The translations under genes and the position numbers were made by a program. The notes beneath the pieces were generated by a model, which ran no database searches, was not told where the DNA came from, and was given only the letters and a program-made list of their open reading frames with translations. Below, in pieces: positions 7,377 through 15,674 of a stretch of DNA of 64,000 nt. The stretch comes from Gemmobacter lutimaris (GTDB lineage Bacteria > Pseudomonadota > Alphaproteobacteria > Rhodobacterales > Rhodobacteraceae). The stretch lies in contig NZ_QXXQ01000001.1 in assembly GCF_003570715.1 (NCBI RefSeq), positions 496,001-560,000 of the forward strand. Reading direction: 5' to 3'. The number at the start of each line of letters is the position of its first letter. Positions within the stretch are counted from its first letter, which is position 1.

Positions 7377-8930
7377 ATGGGCAAGGACAGAACACTGATT
7401 TCGGCGCGGCTTGAATCGGCCATTCGCGGGTTCCGGCGGAATGAAGATGGCAGCCTGCTGCCCTTCGGCCTGATGCTGCTTCTGCTGATGCTGATGGTCG
7501 GCGGCCTTGCCATCGATGTGATGCGCCACGAACAGAAGCGCGTGACCCTGCAACAGACGCTGGACCGCAGCGTTCTGGCGGCCGCCGGGCTGAACCAGAC
7601 GCTCGACCCCGAAGAAGTGGTGAATGACTACTTCGACAAGGTGTCCATGTCCCAATACCTGAAATCGGTGACGGTGGAACAGGGGTTCAACTTTCGCAGC
7701 GTGACCGCCGAGGCCGAGGCCGACACTCAGCCGATGTTCATGCAGATGATGGGGGTGGACCAGTTCAACGTCGCCGCCGACAGCGGCGCGGAACAGCGGA
7801 TCAACAATGTCGAGGTCTCGCTGGTGCTCGACATCTCCGGCTCGATGAGCGGATCGCGGATCAATGCGCTGCGTCCGGCTGCGCGCAACTTCATCGACAC
7901 GGTCTTCGCCAATTCCGAGGAAGGTCGCACGACTGTCTCGATCGTGCCCTATAACGCGCAGGTGAACCTTGGCCCCGATCTGATGGCACAGTTCAACGTG
8001 TCAAAGATCCACGACTATTCCTATTGCGTGGAACTGCCCGACGACGTGTTCGGCACGACCACCCTGTCGCTGTCCAGAAGCTTCATCCAGAACGGCCATT
8101 TCGACCCCTGGGGCGGAACCAGCTCTACCGCGCAGGACTTCAACTGCGCGCCGGAAACCGGAAACCGGGTGATCACGCTCAGCGACAATACGACCACGCT
8201 GAAGAACGCGATCACCAACCTTGTCGTCGGGGGCAATACCTCGATCGACCTGGGCGTGAAATGGGGCGCGCTGCTGCTGGATGCGAATTCACGGCCGATT
8301 ACGGCGGGCCTGATCCAGCGTGGCGCGGTGGACGCCCAATATTCCAACCGCCCGCTGGACATTGTCAGCGGCAATACGATCAAGGTTCTGGTCGTGATGA
8401 CCGATGGTGAAAACACCACGGAATACAAGCTGACCAGCAACTACCGTTCCGGCCTGTCGAACATCTATCGCCGCAACAGCAATGGCCGGGCGTCGATGTA
8501 TTACAACCGCAGCGGCTCCTACGACTATTACTGGGTCAGCGACGGTTCGTGGCATTCCAGCCCGGAAGGCGGCACCAGCGGTTCGGCCCGGCTGACCTGG
8601 CCCGAGGTATTCAACTACTGGTCGGTGCAGTATGTCGCCTATCAGCTGATGTCACGGCCCTTGGGTGGAAGCTATTCGAACTACTACTATGACATGGTCG
8701 ATTATGTAAGTTCGACCAAGAACAGCCGGTTGCAACAGGTCTGCACCGCCGCCAAGAATTCGGGCATCATCATCTATGGTATCGCCTTCGAGGCCCCGTC
8801 CAACGGCCGTGCCCAGATTCAGGCCTGCGCCACCTCGGATGCGCATTACTATGCCGCGACGAACCTTGACATCGCCTCGGTCTTCCATTCGATCGCCTCG
8901 CAGCTCAGCTATCTGAGGCTGACTCAATGA
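7377..8930 (+). CDS. TadG-like pilus-assembly protein with VWA domain
   Basis: A 517-residue envelope protein. The N-terminal Tad_N region has the characteristic RRNEDGSLLPFG stretch followed by one membrane helix (about 31-46), then a von Willebrand A domain with the MIDAS motif DISGSMSGS (Asp152, Ser154, Ser156) and a later MTDGEN. The region around residues 375-400 is rich in Tyr, Ser and Asn. TadG-type proteins accompany Flp/Tad pilus or secretion machinery. The ATG at 7377 is preferred over a GTG at 7338 because GAGAGG lies 8 bases upstream. It is first of three coupled genes; no ATPase or secretin genes are in the window. Confidence 0.88.
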   Translation: MGKDRTLISARLESAIRGFRRNEDGSLLPFGLMLLLLMLMVGGLAIDVMRHEQKRVTLQQTLDRSVLAAAGLNQTLDPEEVVNDYFDKVSMSQYLKSVTVEQGFNFRSVTAEAEADTQPMFMQMMGVDQFNVAADSGAEQRINNVEVSLVLDISGSMSGSRINALRPAARNFIDTVFANSEEGRTTVSIVPYNAQVNLGPDLMAQFNVSKIHDYSYCVELPDDVFGTTTLSLSRSFIQNGHFDPWGGTSSTAQDFNCAPETGNRVITLSDNTTTLKNAITNLVVGGNTSIDLGVKWGALLLDANSRPITAGLIQRGAVDAQYSNRPLDIVSGNTIKVLVVMTDGENTTEYKLTSNYRSGLSNIYRRNSNGRASMYYNRSGSYDYYWVSDGSWHSSPEGGTSGSARLTWPEVFNYWSVQYVAYQLMSRPLGGSYSNYYYDMVDYVSSTKNSRLQQVCTAAKNSGIIIYGIAFEAPSNGRAQIQACATSDAHYYAATNLDIASVFHSIASQLSYLRLTQ

Positions 8931-9475
8931 CAGGCCGGTTCTCACATCGGTTGCGGCGGCTCTGGCCCCGCTTCCGGCGGGAGGATGGCACTGCGACAGT
9001 CGAATTCGTGCTGATCTTCCCGCTGTTCATCTCGGTCTTTCTGGCCTCGTTCGAAACCGGGCTGCTGATGGTGCGTCAGACCATGCTGGAACGCGCGCTG
9101 GATATCGTGGTGCGGGAATTGCGGCTGGGTCAGTTTCCGAACCCGTCGCATGACACGATCCGCGACGCGATCTGCGATGCCGCCGTGGTGCTGCCGGATT
9201 GCAAGCAATCGCTGAAGGTCAGCCTTGACCGGGTGGATATGGCAACCTGGACCCTGCCGACCGATCAGGTCGTCTGCCGTGACCGGGCCTCCAATGTCGA
9301 TCCGGTAACCCGGCTCGACCCTGCCGCGCTGGCACCGCGTGAATTCATGCTGGTGCGGATATGTGTGCGGGCCGATGCGATTTTCCCATCCACCGGCATC
9401 GCGGCCAATCTCGAGAAAGACGGCCAGGGCGGCTATCGTCTGGTTGCGGCCTCGGGCTTTGTGAACGAACCGTAA
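8927..9475 (+). CDS. TadE-like pseudopilin
   Basis: A 182-residue protein with the TadE signature: a basic N-terminus, then REDGTATVEFVLIFPLF leading into one membrane helix (about 22-47). The conserved Glu after the prepilin-like cleavage region is present (VEF). TadE/TadF pseudopilins are processed by the TadV prepilin peptidase, which is not in this window. The start overlaps the previous stop as ATGA. Four cysteines in the exported part may form disulfides. Confidence 0.87.
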   Translation: MTGRFSHRLRRLWPRFRREDGTATVEFVLIFPLFISVFLASFETGLLMVRQTMLERALDIVVRELRLGQFPNPSHDTIRDAICDAAVVLPDCKQSLKVSLDRVDMATWTLPTDQVVCRDRASNVDPVTRLDPAALAPREFMLVRICVRADAIFPSTGIAANLEKDGQGGYRLVAASGFVNEP

Positions 9476-9504
9476 GGGATACGAGTGATGTGGGGGTGCG
9501 GGAA

Positions 9505-10095
9505 ATGACAGGAAGGTCAGGATTGCTGGGGCGGTTGCGCGCGCGCCTGCGCCGCTTCGGCCACGAGGAAGACGGAACCGCCCTTCTGGTCGAGGGCATG
9601 CTTCTGATGCCGCTGCTGATCTGGGCCGCCTTCGGGCTTTATGTCTACTGGGATGCCTTCCGCACCATCAATCAGGTGCAGAAAGCGACCTATACCGCCT
9701 CGGATGCGCTGAGCCGGCTGGAGCGCAATGCCTCGTTCACCTATGTGAACGGACTGAGCAATGCGATGACCTATCTCACGAATACCGAATTCGCGCCCAT
9801 CATGCGTTACACATCTGTCGTCTGGGTCGCGGCGCGCAACCGTTACGAGGTGCAGTGGTCCTGTTCGATGAACCGTTCGAAACTGCCGCCATGGACCACC
9901 GCGACGCTGCAAACCGTGGCGACGAAACTGCCGATCAGCGACAATGCACAGACGCTGATCCTTGTCGAAAGCGACACCCAGTTCCGGCCGGCGCTGAACA
10001 TCGGGCTGAATGATTTCGTCATCAAGCAATTCGTGGCGACGAAGCCGCGCTTTGTCACGCAGGTCGGGTTCAACGACATCGGCAATTGCAACTGA
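9505..10095 (+). CDS. TadF/TadE-like pseudopilin
   Basis: A 196-residue protein with the same plan as its upstream neighbour: basic start, EEDGTALLVEGMLLMPLLIW motif, a single membrane helix (about 31-50) and an exported domain. The conserved Glu in LVEG is retained. The start at 9505 is chosen because it places the hydrophobic motif at the usual distance from the N-terminus; the ribosome-binding site is weak and in-frame GTG codons at 9490 and 9496 are alternatives. It follows the TadE-like gene after 29 bp and probably ends the operon. Confidence 0.83.
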   Translation: MTGRSGLLGRLRARLRRFGHEEDGTALLVEGMLLMPLLIWAAFGLYVYWDAFRTINQVQKATYTASDALSRLERNASFTYVNGLSNAMTYLTNTEFAPIMRYTSVVWVAARNRYEVQWSCSMNRSKLPPWTTATLQTVATKLPISDNAQTLILVESDTQFRPALNIGLNDFVIKQFVATKPRFVTQVGFNDIGNCN

Positions 10096-10100
10096 CGGGT

Positions 10101-10364
10101 TCAGTCGAGCCGGAACAGCTTGTCGCGCGCGGTCACGCCGCGCACCAGCGTCAGGCGCGATTTCGCAACGCCCAGCGCCGTGGCCAGAAGTTCGGTCACC
10201 GCCGCATTGGCCCGCCCGTCCTCGGGCACGGCTGTCACCTGACAACGCAACTGACCATCATCCTCGCTCAGCGCATTGCGGCTGGCCCGAGGCGTGACGC
10301 GCAGGGCGAATTCTGCGCCGGGCAGCGCGCGGGCGCTGAGGTCAGGCACCCGATGCCGCGCCAT
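10101..10364 (-). CDS. DUF167 / YggU family protein
   Basis: An 87-residue member of the DUF167 (YggU) family. The typical core is present: LRVTPRASRNAL, then VTAVPEDGRANAAVTELLATALGV. The molecular role of the family is not established. Its start codon shares a base with the stop of the upstream lytic transglycosylase gene (TGATG), so the two are co-translated. Confidence 0.88.
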   Translation of the reverse strand: MARHRVPDLSARALPGAEFALRVTPRASRNALSEDDGQLRCQVTAVPEDGRANAAVTELLATALGVAKSRLTLVRGVTARDKLFRLD

Positions 10365-10828
10365 CAGCTGCGCAGCCCGGTCTCTTTCAGCAAGCCCATA
10401 CGCTTGGCTTCATAGTAATAGCCACGCGCATACCAGCCGACCGCCCGGTCATGGTTGCCCCGCGCCACCAGCCAGGCGCCACGCAGATATTTCACCCCGT
10501 ATTTCAGGTTGGTATCCGCATCCAGCAAATCCTGCGCCGAGCCGCGATGGCCCATGGTCCTGGCCGTCTGCGGAAGGATCTGCATCAGACCGTAATAGGG
10601 CCCGTTGCGCGCGGCGGGATTGTAGTTGCTTTCCCGCTTCACAACCCGATGCACGAGGTTTTCAGGCACGTCATAGACACGGGCATAATGCGCGATCAGG
10701 CGATTGATCTCGGCCGGTCCCTTTGCGGTTTCTGGGCGGTGCTCCTCGCGCCGACGTCGCCCGCCGCAGGCCGCCAATGTCGCGGCCAGAGACAGGGCAA
10801 ACAGGGAACGGCGGGTCAACTGGCTCAT
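10364..10828 (-). CDS. Lytic transglycosylase lipoprotein (SLT domain)
   Basis: A 154-residue peptidoglycan lytic transglycosylase, cleaving MurNAc-GlcNAc bonds to form 1,6-anhydromuropeptides. A signal peptide with TRRSLF (possibly Tat-compatible) ends in a lipobox LAAC, Cys21 being the lipidated residue. The SLT domain follows with the catalytic Glu66 in KRESNYNP, then YYGLMQILPQTA and the C-terminal LKYGVKYLRGA and YARGYYYEA motifs. The ATG at 10828 is preferred to one at 10876 because it gives a proper signal peptide. Confidence 0.9.
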   Translation of the reverse strand: MSQLTRRSLFALSLAATLAACGGRRRREEHRPETAKGPAEINRLIAHYARVYDVPENLVHRVVKRESNYNPAARNGPYYGLMQILPQTARTMGHRGSAQDLLDADTNLKYGVKYLRGAWLVARGNHDRAVGWYARGYYYEAKRMGLLKETGLRS

Positions 10829-10971
10829 GGCAACACTCTTGGCGGCGGGGTCTGCCCCCCGTTTAGCGGTTCCCATGGCGCCGATAAAGGGGCTTCACGG
10901 CGTCACCCGCCCTTCCGCCTGCCCTGTCCGCCCCCTATGTTGGCCGCGATGACCTGCTCAAGGACCGACCG

Positions 10972-11547
10972 ATGACCCCGAACCCCGCCGCGCTGGATTT
11001 CCTGTTGACCCGCCGCTCGCGCCCGGCCAAGACGCTGACGCTGCCGGTTCCCACGCCCGAGGAACTGGCGCCGCTGCTGACTGCCGCGCTGCGCGTGCCC
11101 GATCACGGCAAGCTGGAGCCGTGGCGCCTGCTGGTCCTGACCAAAGCCGCGATGGCGCGGCTGGCAGACATGGCCGAGGCGCGTGCGCGCGAAACCGGCG
11201 GCAATGCCGAGCGCATTGCCAAGGGCCGCGGCCAGTTCGATCAGGGCAATCTGGCCGTCGTGGTGATCTCCAGCCCCAAGGTGCAGGACAAGGTGCCAGA
11301 GGCGGAACAGATCCTGTCGGCCGGTTGCGTCTGTCTGGGGCTGGTCAACGCGGCACTGGCGGCGGGCTGGGGGGCAAGCTGGCTGACGGGCTGGGTCAGC
11401 CATGATCGCGGCTTTGCCGAACCGGCCTTCGGCCTCGCCCCGCAGGAAAGCGTGGCGGGGATCGTGCATATCGGCACTGAAACTTCGGCACCGCCCGAAC
11501 GCCCGCGCCCGGATGTGGCCGCCCTGACCCGCTGGATCGTGGAATGA
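10972..11547 (+). CDS. Nitroreductase family protein
   Basis: A 191-residue FMN-dependent nitroreductase-fold protein similar to the small YdjA-type subfamily. An N-terminal RRSRPAKTL segment is followed by PDHGKLEPWRLLVL, typical of the FMN phosphate-binding region, and a central GCVCLGLVNAALAAGWGASW stretch. Physiological substrate unknown. The next gene overlaps it by 4 bp. Confidence 0.87.
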   Translation: MTPNPAALDFLLTRRSRPAKTLTLPVPTPEELAPLLTAALRVPDHGKLEPWRLLVLTKAAMARLADMAEARARETGGNAERIAKGRGQFDQGNLAVVVISSPKVQDKVPEAEQILSAGCVCLGLVNAALAAGWGASWLTGWVSHDRGFAEPAFGLAPQESVAGIVHIGTETSAPPERPRPDVAALTRWIVE

Positions 11548-12236
11548 TCTTCTCGGATTTCACCCGCGCTCTGGGCCAGATCGGCGATCCGCGCTTTCGT
11601 CGCGTCCTGCTGCTGGGCGTTGGCCTCGCGCTGGCGCTGCTGGTCGGGGTCTATGCCGGGATGCTGGGGCTGATCGAATGGCTGGCGCCCGCCTCGGTCA
11701 ATATTCCCCTGGTCGGGCCGGTGGGCGGGTTGGATACCCTGCTGTCCATCGGCTCGGCGCTCCTGATGCTGGGGTTGTCGATCTTCCTCATGGTGCCGGT
11801 GGCTGCGCTGTTTTCCGGCCTGTTTCTGGAGGACGTGGTGCAGGCAGTCGAGGATCGCCATTATCCCGCCCTGCCCCCTGTGCCCCGGCTGAAGCTTTCG
11901 GACAGCCTGATCGACGCGGTGAACTTCTTTGGCCTTCTGGTGCTGGCCAATGCGCTTGCCCTGCTGCTTTATCCCTTCGCCGGGCCGCTGGTGCCGGTCG
12001 TCTTCTGGGCGGTGAACGGGTTTCTGCTGGGGCGCGAGTATTTCACGCTGGTCGCCATGCGTCGTCTGGGGCGCAAGGGGGCCAAGGCGCTGCGGGCGCG
12101 TCACAACGGGGCGATCTGGCTTGCGGGCACGCTGATGGCCGCGCCGCTGTCTGTGCCCTTCGTGAACCTTGTGATCCCCGTGCTGGGCGTCGCGACTTTC
12201 ACCCATATGTTTCACCGGCTGAACGGCGCGCGCTGA
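11544..12236 (+). CDS. EI24 domain membrane protein (CysZ-like)
   Basis: A 230-residue integral membrane protein with about five hydrophobic segments and the EI24/CysZ pattern, including FWAVNGFLLGREYFTLVAMRR, which matches the family's conserved loop. CysZ homologues carry sulfate, but no cysteine-synthesis genes are nearby, so the function is open. It is translationally coupled to the nitroreductase gene (ATGA overlap). Confidence 0.83.
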   Translation: MIFSDFTRALGQIGDPRFRRVLLLGVGLALALLVGVYAGMLGLIEWLAPASVNIPLVGPVGGLDTLLSIGSALLMLGLSIFLMVPVAALFSGLFLEDVVQAVEDRHYPALPPVPRLKLSDSLIDAVNFFGLLVLANALALLLYPFAGPLVPVVFWAVNGFLLGREYFTLVAMRRLGRKGAKALRARHNGAIWLAGTLMAAPLSVPFVNLVIPVLGVATFTHMFHRLNGAR

Positions 12237-12292
12237 CGCCATGGGCGGCAGACGGCACGCGGGGGCTCGATGCCCCCGTGGGCCGTCCCCCG

Positions 12293-12323
12293 AAAGAAAA
12301 AGGCGGGCCTCGCATGGCCCACC
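12293..12323 (-). terminator. Rho-independent terminator of the DUF1467/mce pair
   Basis: Read on the minus strand: stem GGTGGGCC, loop ATGCGA, stem GGCCCGCC (one G-U pair), then TTTTTCTTT. It starts 6 bases after the DUF1467 stop codon. A second GC hairpin (CGGGGGC/GCCCCCG near 12260-12279) lies beyond and may serve the convergent EI24 gene. Confidence 0.82.
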
Positions 12324-12328
12324 TTATC

Positions 12329-12631
12329 TTATTTCTGCTGCTCTTCCAGTTCCAGCGCCGAAGGCGGCGGCATATGCCCCATCACGTCGATGTCGCGGAT
12401 GCTGACCAGCCCGCTGGTGATGAACCAGACCAGTCCGCCCCAGATCACCACCGTAATCATTGTGGTGATCCTCGCCTTGCGCCCTACCATGTGATCGGCC
12501 GGGGCCGATTTCGGCGTGCCGGGCACCACCTCCCCCGCCTCGGCCTGCGAGCGGAAGCGCACCGGCAGCACGATGAAGAACACCATGAACCAGGTGACGG
12601 CGAACAGGATGAGGGCAGCGGTGATCGTCAT
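12329..12631 (-). CDS. DUF1467 family protein
   Basis: A 100-residue membrane protein with two helices (about 4-25 and 57-75) separated by a polar loop (RFRSQAEAGEVVPGTPKSAP). This is the standard alphaproteobacterial DUF1467 architecture; its role is unknown. It lies 3 bp downstream of methylmalonyl-CoA epimerase, a pairing often seen in this group. Confidence 0.88.
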   Translation of the reverse strand: MTITAALILFAVTWFMVFFIVLPVRFRSQAEAGEVVPGTPKSAPADHMVGRKARITTMITVVIWGGLVWFITSGLVSIRDIDVMGHMPPPSALELEEQQK

Positions 12632-12634
12632 GGC

Positions 12635-13039
12635 TCAGACCTGTTCCAGTTCCACGAGGCAGCCGTTGAAATCCTTCGGATGCAGGAACAGCACGGGCTT
12701 GCCATGCGCACCGATTTTCGGCTCCCCCGAGCCCAGCACCCGCGCGCCCGCAGCCTTCAACTGGTCGCGCGCGGCAAGGATGTCTTCCACTTCATAGCAG
12801 ATATGGTGGATGCCTCCGGCCGGGTTCTTTTCCAGAAAGCCCGCGATGGGAGAGTTTTCGCCCAGCGGATACAGCAGTTCGATCTTGGTATTCGGCAGGT
12901 CAATGAATACCACGGTCACGCCATGATCGGGCTCATCCTGTGGCGCGCGGACATTGGCGCCCAAAGTGTCGCGGTATTGCGCGACGGCGGCTTCCAGATC
13001 CGGCACCGCGATCGCCACATGGTTCAGTCGTCCGATCAT
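12635..13039 (-). CDS. mce: Methylmalonyl-CoA epimerase
   Basis: A 134-residue VOC-fold enzyme interconverting (2S)- and (2R)-methylmalonyl-CoA between propionyl-CoA carboxylase and methylmalonyl-CoA mutase. Likely metal ligands are His7 (RLNHVAIAV), a histidine in GIHHICYEV (78-79) and Glu130 (CLVELEQV). Length and the PLGENSPIAGFLEKNPAGG segment are typical. The mutase and both carboxylase subunits are encoded 30-40 kb away in this window. Co-transcribed with DUF1467. Confidence 0.93.
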   Translation of the reverse strand: MIGRLNHVAIAVPDLEAAVAQYRDTLGANVRAPQDEPDHGVTVVFIDLPNTKIELLYPLGENSPIAGFLEKNPAGGIHHICYEVEDILAARDQLKAAGARVLGSGEPKIGAHGKPVLFLHPKDFNGCLVELEQV

Positions 13040-13160
13040 CCTCGCGCTCTCCTCTGCCTGATGCCGGTAGGGTCCGGGCGGCGGGCCTTGCCACCCCGTT
13101 ACCCGGCCCGCTTATCCCGTGACCGGCGCCCGCGCGCAAGGGCGGCTTTGCCGCAGTGTG

Positions 13161-13742
13161 TCAACGGTCGTGCATTCCCTTGCCCGCGAGGATGCGCGGC
13201 GCCCATTTCGCCAGCCGCGCCAGTCGCGTCGCAGGTTGCTTTGCCTGTGTGAAATGCAGCAGATAGCCACGCCGCCGCCCCGGTGTCAGCGCATCGAAGG
13301 CCGCCGCCAGATCCGGGTTATCGGCCAGCGCCTCCTGCACCTCGGGCGGCAGGTCAATCTCGCCTGGCTCCGGCACCACCTGTTGCCCCGTCTGTTCCAG
13401 ATGCAGAGCCTGCGCCAGAAACCCGCGCAGCACCGGCATGGCGGGGGCCACCGTCGCACAATCAGTGAAACGCATCATCCGCACGAAGCGCGAATTCGGC
13501 CCCGGTGCCTCCAGAAGCGCGTCGGGATCGTCCAGCAGCACCCCCTTGAAGAACGACAGGCCAAAGCTTTCCTTCATCCGCCAGGGCATCGCCACATTGC
13601 CGCCCTGCCAGTCATAGCAGGGGCCGCGCCATTTGAAGCTTTCGGCCAGCGGCGTTTCGCGCAACAGCGCGCGCAAATCCAGAAGCCCCGCCTGCCAGCG
13701 GCCCGGCGTTTCATACCATGTTTCGATGCGCGGATCTGTCAT
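13161..13742 (-). CDS. YdeI/DUF1801-type protein
   Basis: A 193-residue protein combining a DUF1801-like N-terminal half (ESFKWRGPCYDWQGGNVAMP... LSFFKGVLLDDPDALL) with a YdeI/OmpD-associated C-terminal half (DLPPEVQEALADNPDLAAAFDALTPGRRRGYLLHF). Function not established. The ATG at 13742 begins the conserved part; an ATG 12 codons upstream is possible. There is no strong ribosome-binding site. Confidence 0.8.
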   Translation of the reverse strand: MTDPRIETWYETPGRWQAGLLDLRALLRETPLAESFKWRGPCYDWQGGNVAMPWRMKESFGLSFFKGVLLDDPDALLEAPGPNSRFVRMMRFTDCATVAPAMPVLRGFLAQALHLEQTGQQVVPEPGEIDLPPEVQEALADNPDLAAAFDALTPGRRRGYLLHFTQAKQPATRLARLAKWAPRILAGKGMHDR

Positions 13743-13839
13743 GGCCCGATCTTGCCCCGCTGCGACGGGACTGTCCACGATTCACCGCCCGTTAGGGAAT
13801 TTCTGCTTGGCTGGACCTGGCAGTATCCGGGAGGCCCGC

Positions 13840-14583
13840 ATGCCAGATCCGTCAGAACCGCTTCACCTGCCTGCGCCCCCGGAAGGGGCCAATGCCCCGT
13901 TACACGGGTTGACCCTGCTGCTGGTCGAAGACAGCCGCTTTGCCTGCGATGCGCTGCGGCTGATCTGTCAGCGCGCCGGGGCACGGATGCGGCGGGCCGA
14001 AACGCTGTCTGCCGCGCGGGCGCATCTGCGCCTCTATCGGCCCGATGTGGTGGTGGTGGATCTGGGCCTGCCGGACGGGCGGGGCGAAGGGCTGATCCGT
14101 GATCTTTGCCTTGGCGCCGCAGGGCGGCCCCGTCCTGCGATCCTTGGATTTAGCGGCGATCCGGCTGGGCGCGGCGCGGCACTGGCCGCCGGGGCCGACG
14201 GGTTTGTGGAAAAGCCTGTCGTGGGGGTGGCCGGTTTCGTCGCGGCGATCCGGCGCAGCCTTGGTGCCCCGCCGGTGCAGATGCCTCTTGCAGAGGCACC
14301 CGACCCCGCCGATCCGCTGGCCCTGCACGACGATCTGGCCCGCGCAGCCGAAATGCTGCGGGTGCGTCCCGGCGCACGTGTCTATGTCGCGGGCTTTGTC
14401 GAAGGTGTGGCCCGCAGTGCAGCCGACATGCCGTTGGCCCGTGTCGCAAGTGCCGCGCGCCGCCCCGGCGCCGACGGGCAGCGCCTTGCGGCCTTGCTGG
14501 CCACGCGGCTGGCCAAACCCGTCGCACCGCTGATCGCACCCCGCGCTGGCTCTCCACCCTATCCGGCGGCGCAGTCGGAATAG
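13840..14583 (+). CDS. Response regulator receiver protein
   Basis: A 247-residue protein with an N-terminal receiver domain: LLLVEDSRFACDALRLIC supplies the acidic pocket, DVVVVDLGLPDGRG the phosphoacceptor Asp, and GFVEKPV the conserved Lys. The C-terminal half (from about residue 150) has no recognised output domain and looks helical and Ala/Arg-rich. No histidine kinase gene is adjacent. The start at 13840 is preceded by GGGAGG. The 3' end overlaps the convergent MliC-like gene by 25 bp. Confidence 0.85.
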   Translation: MPDPSEPLHLPAPPEGANAPLHGLTLLLVEDSRFACDALRLICQRAGARMRRAETLSAARAHLRLYRPDVVVVDLGLPDGRGEGLIRDLCLGAAGRPRPAILGFSGDPAGRGAALAAGADGFVEKPVVGVAGFVAAIRRSLGAPPVQMPLAEAPDPADPLALHDDLARAAEMLRVRPGARVYVAGFVEGVARSAADMPLARVASAARRPGADGQRLAALLATRLAKPVAPLIAPRAGSPPYPAAQSE

Positions 14584-14885
14584 ATCGGGGTATCCTCCGC
14601 CCCGAACAGCAACATTGCGCTGTCCCCTTTCGTCCACCAGACAAAGGGCTGGGCCGGATCGGCGCTTTCATAGCGCGCGCCAGAGCCGGAGCGCGCGATG
14701 GTGAACCCGATCTGCCGCGCCTCGAAGGCCACGACAGCAAAACTGCTCTCTGCCGTATTGATGTAGGTGGCCTGAACCAGCGCGCCGCGATCGCAGCGAT
14801 AGGCAACCGTCGTCAGGCTGTCTTCCGCATGGGCGGGCAACGCCAGCAGACCAAGGGCCAAAGACAAGACAGGTTTCAAACGCAT
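14559..14885 (-). CDS. MliC-like lysozyme inhibitor domain protein
   Basis: A 108-residue secreted protein with a cleavable signal peptide (cleavage after ALPAHA, residue 20). The mature part resembles the MliC/PliC inhibitor of C-type lysozyme: YRCDRGALVQATYIN, a central FTIARSGSGARYES, and a C-terminal Cys (YSDC) that could pair with the first. It has no lipobox, so it would be a soluble periplasmic form. It overlaps the convergent response regulator gene. Confidence 0.75.
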   Translation of the reverse strand: MRLKPVLSLALGLLALPAHAEDSLTTVAYRCDRGALVQATYINTAESSFAVVAFEARQIGFTIARSGSGARYESADPAQPFVWWTKGDSAMLLFGAEDTPIYSDCAAG

Positions 14886-14910
14886 GGCAATATCCTTCTT
14901 CGCAAGCGCC

Positions 14911-15615
14911 TTACAGCGCGGGATCGCGCGCAGGCCGGGTCAGCCGCGTCAGATCTGACAGTTTTTCGCGCTGCTGCCCGTCGGCGCCGAAATTCGCGGG
15001 TGCCAGCCAGGCGTTGAACGCCTCGCGCAGCGCTGGCCATTCCTTGTCGATGACAGAAAACCACGCCGTATCGCGGTTATGGCCCTTCACGATCATATGT
15101 TGGCGGAATACGCCTTCATAGCTGAAGCCAAACCGCTGCGCCGCCCGGCGCGACGGCATGTTCAGCGCGTTGCACTTCCATTCATAGCGGCGATACCCGG
15201 CCGCAAAGGCCCATTGCATCATCAGAAACATCGCTTCGGTCGCGGCGCGGGTCTTCTGCATTTCCGGTGCGATGCAGATATGACCGACCTCGATCACGCC
15301 ATTCGGCCGGTCGATCCGCAGGAATGACGCCACGCCGCCGCAATGTCCGGTCGCCCGGTTGCGCAGGGCAAGGAACACCGGGTCCTGACTGGCCTCGTGA
15401 TCCTTCACCCAGCGGTGATAGGTCGCCGCGCCGGGAAACGGGCCGTAGCCCAGATAGTCCCACAGCCGGTCATCCACCGCGAAGGCGCGATACAGGTCAC
15501 CCGCATGCGCTTCGGCCTCCAGCGGCTCCAGCCGCACATAGCGGCCCTCCAGAACGGTGCCCGCCGGATGCGCGGGTGCTGTAAACCCCTGAATTTTCTG
15601 ACCGAGATCAACCAT
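14911..15615 (-). CDS. GNAT family N-acetyltransferase (RimJ/RimL-like)
   Basis: A 234-residue acetyltransferase of the GNAT fold, transferring acetyl from acetyl-CoA, substrate unknown. The acetyl-CoA region IEVGHICIAPEMQKTRAATE (motif A) is followed by the B motif NMPSRRAAQRFGFSYEGVFRQ. The start at 15615 follows GGAGGTGGGC and gives the usual N-terminus; a start at 15666 is unlikely. Confidence 0.88.
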   Translation of the reverse strand: MVDLGQKIQGFTAPAHPAGTVLEGRYVRLEPLEAEAHAGDLYRAFAVDDRLWDYLGYGPFPGAATYHRWVKDHEASQDPVFLALRNRATGHCGGVASFLRIDRPNGVIEVGHICIAPEMQKTRAATEAMFLMMQWAFAAGYRRYEWKCNALNMPSRRAAQRFGFSYEGVFRQHMIVKGHNRDTAWFSVIDKEWPALREAFNAWLAPANFGADGQQREKLSDLTRLTRPARDPAL

Positions 15616-15674
15616 GCCCACCTCCACCTCAGGCCAGAGCCTAGGCGGAGGCCGCGCCAAAGGCAACGGCCGCC

